Positions 50,741-61,290 of a DNA stretch of 64,000 bases are shown here, piece after piece (position 1 is the first letter of the stretch; each line of letters begins with the position of its first letter). Position numbers and translations under genes: made by a program. Source of the stretch: Myoxocephalus aenaeus (lineage: Eukaryota > Chordata > Actinopteri > Perciformes > Cottidae); assembly GCA_038501785.1 (NCBI GenBank), contig JBAMJR010000170.1, forward strand, positions 4,312,001-4,376,000, read 5' to 3'. The notes beneath the pieces are model-generated. The model did not search any database and was not told the DNA's origin. It saw only the letters and a list, made by a program, of their open reading frames with translations.

Positions 50741-50956
50741 CAGTGGCGGCCCTTGGATTGTGCACCTACTAGTGCTATAACAGCTGACCCGCACCCCCCC
50801 CAAAAAAATAAAATAATAATAATAATTTATAAAGAATTTAAATTTAAACTTTGTGATTCTGTTTAGAATCAGAATCAGAATCAGAAACCATTTATTGCCA
50901 TGAATGTTTACATGAACGAGGATTTTTTTCTAGGCGGCCCTGATGGCCCGCCACTG
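50741..50956. mobile_element. hAT non-autonomous transposon (216 bp) with 8-bp target duplication
   Basis: The left end cagtggcggccc and the right end ggcccgccactg are inverted repeats (nine identical bases, CAGTGGCGG, then one mismatch and two more matching bases). Exact 8-bp copies of ctgtgatg flank it. Ends starting CAGTGG and an 8-bp duplication point to the hAT superfamily. The interior has no coding sequence. It is AT-rich, with a C8A7 run and a LINE 3' tail (50865-50925). Confidence 0.92.
50865..50925 (-). mobile_element. LINE 3' tail nested in the hAT MITE
   Basis: On the minus strand this ends ...ggcaataaatggtttc followed by three copies of tgattc/t. A CAATAAA signal plus a short tandem tail marks the 3' end of an L2/Rex-type fish LINE. 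The familiar version on the opposite strand reads 'gaatcagaatcagctttatt'. Only about 60 bp is present, as expected for a strongly 5'-truncated insertion. The MITE either was hit by it or carried it as cargo. Confidence 0.7.
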
Positions 50957-50964
50957 CTGTGATG
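50957..50964. repeat. Right target-site duplication of the 50741 MITE
   Basis: ctgtgatg, identical to 50733-50740. Confidence 0.93.
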
Positions 50965-53186
50965 TGAATGTAAACTTTGTCTCAATGATCTTAATACATC
51001 CTACATAAACTTGTGTAAGGAAGATGCACAAGAGATATGGGTTTGGGTACGCATCAGTATGATATGTGAGAACTGTATCAACATACTGTATCATCTTCAA
51101 GGTTAACTTTGCTTGCAGTAGCAGCAAGGAAACATTCCATGCCTCTTTAAAGGGCCTGTTTGACATGGCTCGCTCACATTTCCATGCCATGCCGCTGCTT
51201 TTCCTTTTTGTAAAAAATTATGGCTCCTCCTATATTGTTTTGACTAAGATGCTTCATAACCGATTTTGTACAAATGCCTGTGTTGAATTGACAGGGTATC
51301 GTGACCATCTGACCTGACAGTATTGGGCTATTTTAGGTCAAACTCCAGGCATGCTAGCTTGTCCCACTCCATCATTAGCAGTACAGGAAACGCTGTTTGA
51401 GAAGGGAACATCAGAGTGATATAGAAAAAGTAAATGACTAAAGGAGAAGATGAATCTATTTTAAGATGAGGTGCATGATTTATAATTGACAATATGACAA
51501 TGTTTTGAGCGTTGGCCTTCATTTCAAGGAACCCCTAAATTTAGGAATCAGCATCCTGCCATGGGTATAATCCGCAGAGGTTTGCCAAAAAAACAAACTC
51601 CTTAGTCATCCCTCACTCACCATAGACACTATCTATAGTGTATCTACAATGCAGCGGATGCCATAGATTGCCCCCAACTCGCTCTCCCTTCCCTCTTCCT
51701 TCGCTCTCTCTTTCTCCCCAGGAGAAGAACAGATGCGTAGGCAGCACTAAAGCAGCAGCTGATTGTGTTTGTGATGTTTATCGCTCCCCTAGCTGCTGAA
51801 GATTTACAGTAAATATCTCTTTTATTGCTCACGCAGGGCTCCTGTATTCACACCGGTGCACCAGTTCCCCTCCTTCATGCCTTTGGCCACCCACAGTCGA
51901 CTCGAGGCCCGTAACCACAGCTTGTTTCCTCGGCCATATGCAGGGCTGGGTTTAAACGAGGCCTTCTGCATGTGCGTCATATCGTTAATTGCGGGATCTC
52001 GCAATGACTCATAAAATCCTGTTCATTATGGATGTCCCCAGCAGTAAATACAGCTACCTTTTTAATAGTTTATTTTGTCTGCAAACAAACTTTGAGGTAA
52101 AAGTTGGGGTTAAAGTGTTAAATTGTCATATTTTTCTTCTTCGTTGGGACTATTGAGGTTGATCTATGCTACGAAAGGGAGCCGGCGCCTGGTTACTTAC
52201 AAGCATTCATCCACTTCCATCATTAATGCTATGCATTTGAAATCTTGTTATTTGTATTCCCCGGAGGAGTGAACTTGAACCACAATTTGCACATGAATGA
52301 AATCCTGTTTTTAAGTCGTGGCTTTTGTAAAAATGACACGAAGGAGTGGGAAACGTAAGGAAGCAGATAAGAAAGTTATTAAGGCTTGGTTGTATGCCAG
52401 TGAGTTTACGGGCATTTGTAATGTGTTGTGCTTTGTTTTATTTTAAGTCCTAACACCTAAAACGTGTGTGTTAATGCTGTTATGTCTATATTTGGAAGTC
52501 ACACATAGTCTGTTTGTACTGTAGTGGTTGACCTTCATGATCAGCACAACACAATGATGAAAACACCATTTGCGTGTGTCTGTCTTTTAGTTTTTTTTGT
52601 CATTGCACATTTGTCTGTGCCATCTATTGAAATACTTATGGTAAAGTGGAGCGATTGAGGATTACGTGACAAAAAATCCAGGTTCTCGTCTTTCTCTTGG
52701 CATCTGTTCAAGATGGATTTCTTTTTCGTGGATCACCCATGTTTTCATTTCATGCTTGGGGCCACACTTCCGTTTCACCATTACCCTCTCAGCCAGTCGG
52801 TTATCGTACCTCGCAGAGCACAGAGGGGAGGAGTTGGGGAGGAGGAGGAGGAGGGGTTGTTCACATAAAGGTGAATGATACGGAAACTATCTGTCCGGAG
52901 TGGAAGAGCAATGGTGGGATTTGTTGATGAAGAAAAGGATGTACGGTGATGGAGGGGTGATGGAGGGATGAAGTGCTAAAAGAATGCAAGTCGGAAGAAG
53001 GGGGATGTGGATGGCGGCCTCCTGGAGTCCAGGTCAACCGCTGAACTCTAAAAGCACCCATTTGATCATGACATGTCAAGGATGTGAGTAGAGGGAGAGC
53101 GAGAGGAGAACGATGGCACAACAGCCAGAAAGAATTCTCATCGTTTGGCACCAGATTGAGTGATCCGTTTCAGGAACTGGTGAGCA

Positions 53187-53211
53187 TGTGTGTGTGTGTT
53201 TGTGTGTGTGT
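53187..53211. repeat. (TG)n microsatellite, imperfect
   Basis: A TG run of about 12 units with one interruption. Confidence 0.88.
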
Positions 53212-53651
53212 TGCCCCCATTTCATGCACTGTCTCGCACCCATCACTCCTCATGGGGAGGTGGTGTATTGCTTAGCCCATGGATTTGACGGACGGCACAT
53301 CAGTGAGCCATATTGATCTGGGAGGCTTGGTGGGAGGAGGTGGGGGGGAGTCGGAGTTAGGTTGTCACACACAGAGAGATGGAGGATAGTATCAGGCATG
53401 CAATCTCACAGCCAGGGACCCCGGCGTGGAGGGATAGGTTGAGGCCATCCATCTCTCTGCATTACTCTCAGCCACAAGGACATTAAGCCAGAGGGATAAG
53501 GGTCTGTCTGGGGGTGTTTAGAGCTACGGCTGCTTATCTCGCGAGGACCACAAGGCTAGAAGCCAGTTTTGCACCCAGGCAGATGGGCACTTTCTCTGCT
53601 TTGAAGTCTGTCAAAGTGTAGGAGGCGAAGAGGTCAAGAGCATGGTTCCCG

Positions 53652-53671
53652 TTTTTTTTTTTTTTTTTTTT
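53652..53671. repeat. T20 homopolymer
   Basis: Twenty T residues. This could be a minus-strand poly(A), but no retroposon body was recognised on either side. Confidence 0.85.
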
Positions 53672-53786
53672 ACCCACTCTGCATGCTCTCAGGTTTGTGC
53701 TCAATTCATTCAAGTGGATATACGATCACGTGTTTCTGTGATGTTTTAAAGAGCCTTTCTTAAGAGAAAGATAAGATACATTAATG

Positions 53787-54090
53787 GAGATGCACCGATT
53801 GATCGGCAGATGATCGAAACTGGACAGTTTTTAGCTGATTGTCCGTGACTGGTGATCGGTCGATCAGTCTCATGATTCTGGTATTTTGCCTGTTGCATGT
53901 ACAAACTTGCCGCATGATGTATGTTTGTGTAAATGTATGCATAGATGCATACATTCACACATTCATAAAACATATCATTGGTGTAGAAGTTCTTCAGCGT
54001 GAGGGAAGAAGACAGAAAGCACACAATTTGGCACAAGTGAAAGTCCAAAATTAAGCGGTGGATGACCTACCTTAAAGCGTTTGAAACAAC
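53787..54090 (+). pseudogene. Decayed autonomous hAT fragment with the start of a BED zinc finger
   Basis: The left part (agatgcaccgattgatcggc, then gatcggtcgatcagtctca) matches the terminal region of a fish hAT family that I know, whose end reads 'tgcaccgattgatcgg'. From 53987 the plus frame reads KFFSVREEDRKHTIWHK, then a stop, then KSKIKRW. This is the beginning of a BED-type zinc finger as found at the N-terminus of hAT transposases. The two cysteines expected in the C-x-x-C pair are now Trp (TGG at 54029) and stop (TGA at 54038), each one base from a Cys codon. The rest of the transposase and the right end are absent. Confidence 0.65.
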
Positions 54091-55054
54091 TTACTCAATA
54101 AGACACTTATTATATTGTAACCCATTCTCATTCATGCTGCTCAATAATTGCAGTGACGCATTATGATTTGTTCAAGCTCCAGTAAGCTCAGTAAAAATTA
54201 ACGTTTTAGAGAGAAAATGAGTGTGTGTGGATTAGCCCTTTTTAAATTCCTTTCAGTGTCCAAGATTCTCTGCAGTCTGATTGTCCTGACTGTCTTAACG
54301 AGCAGCAATCTAGTGAAACGCCCGAGTTGGAAATAGTGGGGAAAAGATTCAGTATACTGGAGAGAGAGGCTGACGTTTAACAAATTGAGACACAGTCTGC
54401 ATTGTCACATTTAGTCAAACATAAGTCTATTAATTATTGCTTCTGACAGCATTATGCATTCCAGTCCTGCTTTATGTTTTATTACAGAACTTTCAAATGC
54501 TCTAATTTTAGTGAATAAAACACAAAAAATGTAAAGTAAGAATATATATTAGTTTTAAGTCTCAGCTGCTGAGTTTATGTTGTAGCAGCCATTTTGTGTT
54601 CAGTTCAATAATCCAGAGTTTAAACAAGTTCATAATTAGTTCTTATGAGCGGGTTTTACTTTGAGTCTGGAGGTACGGCCTCCTGACTCGAATGAGTCCT
54701 CCAAATAATTTATCCGACAACAGAAAAGCATGATGAATGGTATACAGTTCAGGGCCCTAATTTAGTGTCATTATTTTTCCAGATTCTGCTCTATTTTTTC
54801 AAAAACTCTGTATTTTTTTAAATTTTATTCTATACAGAAAATGGTTAAGCCAACCAGAGACCATGCAATGGGATCACACCAGCTGCGATGCCAAATTGGG
54901 CCATGGGACGTTAAGTGTGGGGAGGGGCAATCAGGGACCAACAGTAGGGCCAATTGCTGAATAATTTAGGCTAAATAATTGTATGTAGCAGTAAACGTTA
55001 TATGACTTCCATCATTAACTCCCATCTGCTTTTTCAAACTACGAAATAGCTGCA
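54091..55054. other. Non-coding stretch
   Basis: AT-rich sequence, no gene seen. 54840-54960 is GC-richer (ggatcacaccagctgcgatg region) but matches nothing that I can name. Confidence 0.5.
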
Positions 55055-55062
55055 GATGTGCA
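55055..55062. repeat. Left target-site duplication of the 55063 MITE
   Basis: gatgtgca, against ggtgtgca at 55498-55505 (7 of 8 bases identical). Confidence 0.75.
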
Positions 55063-55497
55063 TCGGCCTGTCACAATATTTACTATACAGGCCTATCATA
55101 CAGTACATGGACATGACCTTAATCATTTTTTGTTGACCTCAATATTATATGTTTACACCATTTTTGTATCACAGTATTTTTGGGGAATAAAAGGGATACT
55201 CAACTCAAAACATGATTCTACAAATGTTCACACTATTAGCAATGTAAGGGAACGGAAAGCTTAAGAAATAAAATAATATTTAAAAAACAAATGTGTTTAT
55301 TGGCTCGAAATAAGAAAGGAAAATGCGGTAAAGGCCTCCATGTGTTTGGGGAGTAGTGGTCTGCCCCATAATATACATTTATGGTGATTCATTCAGAGTT
55401 AGATAGCCTATTAACAGCCAATTCGATAATATGGTTTAACTCCGTTATTTGAGACCGCATATATCGTCCAACAAAATGAGTTATCGTGAAAGGCCGA
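55063..55497. mobile_element. hAT-like non-autonomous transposon (435 bp)
   Basis: The left end tcggcctgtcacaata and the right end tatcgtgaaaggccga are inverted repeats with 14 of 16 bases matching. The flanking 8-mers agree at 7 of 8 positions. The 'cctgtcac(a/g)ata' end is familiar from fish hAT elements. The interior is AT-rich with no transposase frame. The mismatches in the ends and in the target duplication suggest that it is older than the elements at 24866 and 50741. Confidence 0.78.
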
Positions 55498-55505
55498 GGT
55501 GTGCA
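55498..55505. repeat. Right target-site duplication of the 55063 MITE
   Basis: ggtgtgca, one mismatch from the left copy. Confidence 0.75.
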
Positions 55506-58199
55506 GCTTTTCCTAGCAGACATAAAAACTGTAGAGACAAACAAGCAAGCGCGAGGCGGTGTGGTGTCCCTGTCACCAATGAGTCTGAGGCCAGTCTGGT
55601 GTGATAAGGGAGCGATAAAAAAGCAGTGCTGATGGGGCCTTGAGGACCATCTAAATGAGAGCGGGATACAAGTGTGATATGCACAGTGTTTCTCACTCGG
55701 AAAGCATGTCTGCCAGACCTCGCTGCCTGGCTGGACACTCCCCTGGTGCCATGATGTGGGACTCTTCCGATCAATATTTCAAGCTATCAGCAGACACGCA
55801 AGTACACACAGTACAAGTCACAAATGCTTGTGTAGCCGAGAGAAAGGCAAACAGAAAGGCGAGGGCCTTTCTTAGCAAACTGTCAACTGTCTTTTCATAA
55901 CTACCATGCATTCAGGCTCAATAGTTGTATTGTCGGTTCAGTCAGGAATGAATGGTAGTGTTAGGATATTCAACATCAGATACTATGTAGATCTAATGAT
56001 GTTTTTTGTATGTCGTTTTCAGTATTTTTTAAAAATACGATGAAATAATGTGATTCATTTGATGCAATCGGTTTCTTTTTATTCGGAATTTGCATTCAAC
56101 ATTGCAGAACTAATGATTTATAGCGTTATAGCAATCTATTTAGCTGTCAACTAAACCCAAACCATTTGAAATGACTGCATATTTAGCGGATGAACAGCAA
56201 ACAAAAAAGCATACATTGCATTTTTTGTTCCAAATTGCTGTTTTTCAGACAATTTAAACATCAGCATGATAAAGCTCCCAGGATCACTGTTTACTGAGAA
56301 TGCTGACACGTCCATAATAACCAACAGATGTTGATTCTGTATTAATTGTGAAATAAAATGTACAATGTGACAGCGGCGGCAGATGACCATTTTTTATTTA
56401 GCTAACAATAAAAAAAAAACATCGGGATAAATTTGGTCTCATGTGATTTGGTTGGGTTACTGAAATTGTAATATAATTTCCGAGCAGATTGAATTATTTT
56501 TAAAAGCCCAGCTCGGTAACAAATGGGTACAAGAGGCCAACTTCCTTTGTACTGTCCAAGTCTGTGCATCAGTATTCTTTTTCCAATGTTCAAATTATTG
56601 TACATGCCTGAATGCAGAATCCAGGCATGTCTGAATGCAAATGCACATGTGCTCTCTGCATTCATTCGCATACATACACAAGCTACGTGTGAGACCAAGG
56701 ACTGGAACAGCAGCCCATCCATTCAATTTCATGGTGAATTCTGCTGGCTGTGAAGGCGGTGTGTATTTGTGCTTGTAAGTGCTTTTATGTGCATTTTTTG
56801 TGTTTTCTGTTTGTGCGCCTGCTGAGGGTATTTACTTCCACCACACTGTCTCAGTAAGCATATGTACGTCATACTGTCTGTCCTCAGTATGCATATGTAC
56901 ACACAGCTGCCTCTGTAAAACAGCTTGGCTCTGTGTGATCCAAAAGGGGCTTCAAAGCTTTGATATAATTTCATAGAAACACAAGGGGATAGTGGGGCTG
57001 TCGAGAGACCCCAACATAGCCAGACCTACTTGGTACGCTCTTAGAAGGGATGTTTCATTTTATTTTTAACACTTCTGCTGCGTCAAAGGCACTTAAACAC
57101 ATCTGATGTCATTTCTGTATCCTTTAAACACACACGTGTAGTATGACAATGGATCAGCCCACACATGTGTGTTCAGGTCATCAAAATCAGTTTCTAATCT
57201 AGAGCGATGGAAATTATAACATTTTAAATATTTCCTTTATAAATAAGCCATCTGTAAATGGATTTGAAATCAAATAATTGTTTTCCAAATAAACAAATAT
57301 AAAATGTGTATCCTCCTGAGATGCTCGTAGTAGAATACTTTGTTGACTAATCACCGTTGAGCTATTTAAAATGTTACAAGTCAAACTGCCCTTTTCGCTG
57401 CTGGCTGTCATTGAAGATGGAAGCGTCACAGGAGGACCATCCAACACTAGCGGTGAGTCAGCTTGCATAGTTTTTTTTTTTGCATTCATTTGGCAGGGGC
57501 CATTTATAATCATACATTTAAAATCTTGAAATCTGATGCATTATACAGATACTGTCCACCTTCCAGGATATTTCTGCTCATTTATCATATTCATATTTAC
57601 ATGTGGTATGTAGCACTGTGGCACTTGTGCTGTGATCACCTGTGATAGTGTTTTCTAGATTTTTACTTTAATAACTGCTGCAAGTTGGTCCAAAATGAAA
57701 ACAGTTTATTGCACCCACAGACCCTCTTAAATGTGAATGTCACTAGCAGTCATAAAACTCACTTTGATTTTATATTTTCCCCCCTCTTAAATCAGCAGCC
57801 TTTCTATGAACCACTATCACATTCTGGATTTCTGATGATAAGACATGGCAATATCCGCGGAAGCTAGAGGAAGGTCAGCGATGCTACAGGAGACACGAGG
57901 TGCAGAGATGTTGGACCAAGTTCTGTGTAGGATGAAAGGGACAGAAGTGAAGTCAGAGAGCTTATCAACCTGAAGAATCAAAAAATGAAATGCAGAAAAC
58001 ATTCACTTGGCGCTGACTGTGGACAGCCACACATTCACCCACCTTTTGGATAAACCAACACTGGTAGGTGTCTTGTTAAAAGCCCTTTGTTTAAGCGAAA
58101 TGTTAAATATATGGCTCATGAATTTATTTACTTTCACCTGGCTGGTACCTTTCCACATAGGTGACTCACAATGTGCAAACGACTTGTATGTGTTTTTTC
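55506..58199. other. Non-coding stretch
   Basis: No recognised gene or transposon. Open frames reach 106 codons without a domain. gcatatgtac recurs within a short distance (about 56858 and 56890). Confidence 0.5.
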
Positions 58200-58400
58200 T
58201 GGGCTGCACATGATTTACACACAAAGTGCAGTAATAACACATTCATCTGTTGAGCTGTGTAACACAGCCGATGTGTAAAAAATGGTTTACACATTTGCTG
58301 TGTTGAAATCGTCACAAAACGTGTTGTTCCTGAGCACACTTTGTAGATGTTCAACACGCCCTGTCATTTTTAACACATCACTTCTTAGAGTGTAGGTGGA
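58200..58400. mobile_element. Probable MITE end ('cttagagtgta')
   Basis: The right end, tttttaacacatcacttctt followed by agagtgta, reads in reverse as tacactctaagaagtgatgt followed by gttaaaaatgaca. That is an end type I know from fish MITEs with ACACTCTAAG-like termini. The body is full of spaced acacat/gtgtt words. No matching left terminus or target duplication was found, so the left boundary is a guess and the copy may be truncated. Confidence 0.4.
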
Positions 58401-59369
58401 TGTGTGATTTAAATAGAGCAGACAACCACTACTGAAACCAACACCATCCTTCAAATTGTGTGTGTGCGCTACTGTTTGCCCTCACAGCAGCAAGGATCTC
58501 TGCCATGTCAATAACAATGAGAGCAGCCAAGATTTTAATGGGAATATAATCTCCTGCCTATTTGTTCTTTCTTTGGCACTCAATTTATTTAGCTTGCCTG
58601 TTGTGATTCAGTTCTGAGAGGAGCAAGGGCATGAAAAAGGAAGTTGCATTTGAGTTGAATCAACTGAAGCATAGCTACGGAGTGAAACGGATGTAAAAAT
58701 GGTCAGACATGCTTATTACAAGACCTATAAATGAGCTAGACTCCACATGCAAATGTAACCCCATCTGTGTGTATCAGGAGATCTATGCACACACATTGAT
58801 CTGTAAATAAATGCAAAAGATTTTCGAGGATATTTTTAGACATGTATAAACACAGGAAGCTGTTCGAAGGCAAACATAATCAGATCTGTGAAGCTGATGT
58901 TAAAAATCTTTACATAAAATATTTATATGTATTCAGGTTGTGTTATTTGCATTTCTAAAACTGTTGGTGTGTATCTTAGAACGGGCATTTGTGAATACGC
59001 AAGATTACACGTGGACATGTTGTTTTTCGTTTCTAGATCACGTAACACACGTTTGACCATTTTGAGATCACTTCATAGACGTCAGTGGGACAAATGGCAT
59101 GCAATTAGGGTCAAGACAAGAAAGAAGGCTGAGATGAAAGAAAGGGATGGAGAGGGCATGGAAGGGGGCAAGGATTAAAAAGAGATAAGCAAGAAGCTGC
59201 CGCTGCTGCTGCAAAAAAGAAGTTATCACACATAAAGTTATCTGGTCCCTCTCTGGCTCTCTTGAGATTATATTTCATCCCATTTTAGCCCTCCACCCTT
59301 ACCTCACCATTGATGCTTTTATTATGGCATCTCACCCTCACCCTCTTTCAAGTGCTTATATGACATACA

Positions 59370-59370
<1 letters not shown>

Positions 59371-59402
<32 letters not shown>
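59371..59402. repeat. (AC)n microsatellite
   Basis: A pure AC run of 16 units. Confidence 0.95.
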
Positions 59403-59404
<2 letters not shown>

Positions 59405-59816
59405 TCACCACCAGAACCAATGATCCTTTCCTTGGCCTCTGCGAGACCAAAGACCTCGCCGCAAAGAGATAACGAGTTCCCCTGGAAAAGTGAGAAAGAC
59501 AAGGTAGAAGTGAGATACAGAGAGATGAGGCCACTGATGGGGGGAGAGAAATAACACTCGGCAGTGCATGACTCCCCCAGTCTTCCTGTGACTAATACGG
59601 TTGTCCTTAAGGTGGCAAGGGGTATTCTTTCTTTAGTCTGTCTTCCTCTCTTTCTACCTCTCAACCCAAGGTTACGCCCAGCATGCCTGTGTGTGTCTGT
59701 GTGTGTGGTAATTGTTTCCATCGGGGCATTACATTGTTGGGCTGAAGTCGACCGAAGAAAATGTTGGTTGACTGAAACTCTACCTACTCTTCGACCAATT
59801 GATGATTGAGGTCGAT

Positions 59817-59839
59817 GGGGGGGGGGGGGGGGGGGGGGG
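59817..59839. repeat. G23 homopolymer
   Basis: Twenty-three consecutive G residues. This is strongly G-quadruplex-prone, and its true length is uncertain in an assembly. Confidence 0.9.
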
Positions 59840-61154
59840 AATCAGTATGTTCTCTAAATTTGGAGTACGTTCTAACTGGTAGCCTTAACTTTAGTAAGCA
59901 TAAAGTGTTTATGCAATATAGTGGCACAATTGTCAGGACTGAGTGGCTTGAGAAGCACTTTTCTCCTGATGGAAGCAACACCAGCGACCAACCAATAAAC
60001 CAACCGACCAGAAGCCCTATTTGATTGTATAGACTTGACTGGTTTAATCTCTTGGCCCCTCTTGGGTGCATAGTTCATTGACAAACGTCCTCCCAAGCAC
60101 TCAATTGTTCGGTGGGAGTCTACATAATGCTTTTATTTGACTTTTCTTGCATACAGAAATGCCTGTGATCCCTCTTTTCTCCAGATAAAATACTGTCAGA
60201 GCTGACATGATTTGAGTAGTAAAAAAGTACATTTTTTAAATATCTTTTAAGCAAAAGTGCCAAACATTCTCTGCTACCAACTTCTAGATTATGTTTTCTT
60301 AATTGTATTGTACATCTGTGGGTTTTGAAACATAGGTAGGACAAAACAAGCAGTTTAAACACAACAGTTTTTCAAAATGTAGGGTGATTTTTCACAGTGT
60401 TCTGACACTTTCAAGACCAAACAATTACTCAAGAAAATAATGTTCAAATCAATCAACAGTGAAAACTATTGTGACAGCCTGAGCCTCCCGAAACAGAGAG
60501 AAACTATGCTTTCTTCATCTCAAAAAAGTTTCAACAAAAACATGCATTCGCATTCGCATTCCTCCAGTATGAACCTAAGTCAACTAACATTCGGCCTGTG
60601 TTGACAGAGAAGGACCAAGTCTTGTCTGGACACAGTGGACGAACACTGTCGACCAACCAACCTCATCGTTAAAACCTTGCGTGGGTGTCTCCTGGCTTCT
60701 CTTTGGTGAGTTGCCGTCAGACACACAGCATCATCAAACATGTTATGGCAAATGATATATGACATTGCCAGCCAGATATACTGTGGAAATAAACCTTGGC
60801 TGTGTTGTATTTCCTGAGCAGTGGACTTTGGCCCATAAAAAATGTGCTTCAACTATGATAGCATGTTGAAAATCTGAAGTAATCAATAATGTTACCTGCG
60901 CAAATATACTGCAATATCAGTTTGGGTGTCGGAAGTGTCATCCTCAACTCTGATAGCTGACTGACCTGCAGTGATTCTCCTGATTGAGGCTGCTGGAGGC
61001 TCAGGGAAGAATATAAAAAGTATATCTCTCAATGTGTACTTAATCTGTCATCAACTGACACGTAAGAAGTAAATACGTCTTGCTACAGTGATTGAGGGAA
61101 CACTATAAGTATGACAATATATATAAGGAGCCCTGCAAGCCAAAATACACACTG

Positions 61155-61290
61155 GATGTCTCTCATACACATATTTTACTCGCACTGTCATACATTTTAC
61201 TCTGATGCACATATAGGATACTTCTAAGATTGCACACAATCATATACATTTGTTTTACTTACACAATCATACACTTTTAACCCCATAGTT
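61155..61290. repeat. Decayed minisatellite, unit about 25-30 bp
   Basis: Loose repeats of the pattern (a/c)tcatacac-a-ttttactcgcac: ctcatacacatattttactc, gtcatacattttactc, atcatatacatttgttttac, atcatacacttttaac. The units differ in length and sequence. Confidence 0.5.

Larger units (their letters stand above)
50965..53786. other. Non-coding stretch
   Basis: No recognised gene. Contents: a TG microsatellite (53187-53211), a T20 run (53652-53671), a GGA-rich patch near 52835-52860, and a small palindrome acactatctatagtgt (about 51627-51642). Confidence 0.5.
58401..61154. other. Non-coding stretch with AC and G runs
   Basis: No recognised gene. It contains an AC microsatellite (59371-59402), a G23 run (59817-59839) and a possible dispersed repeat around 59735-59840. 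Open frames crossing the AC run (for example 59356-59721 minus, 121 codons) are artefacts of low complexity. Confidence 0.5.

Noticed and set aside
59356..59721. 121-codon frame containing a CVCVCV run
   Set aside because: The Cys-Val run is just translation of the AC/GT microsatellite.
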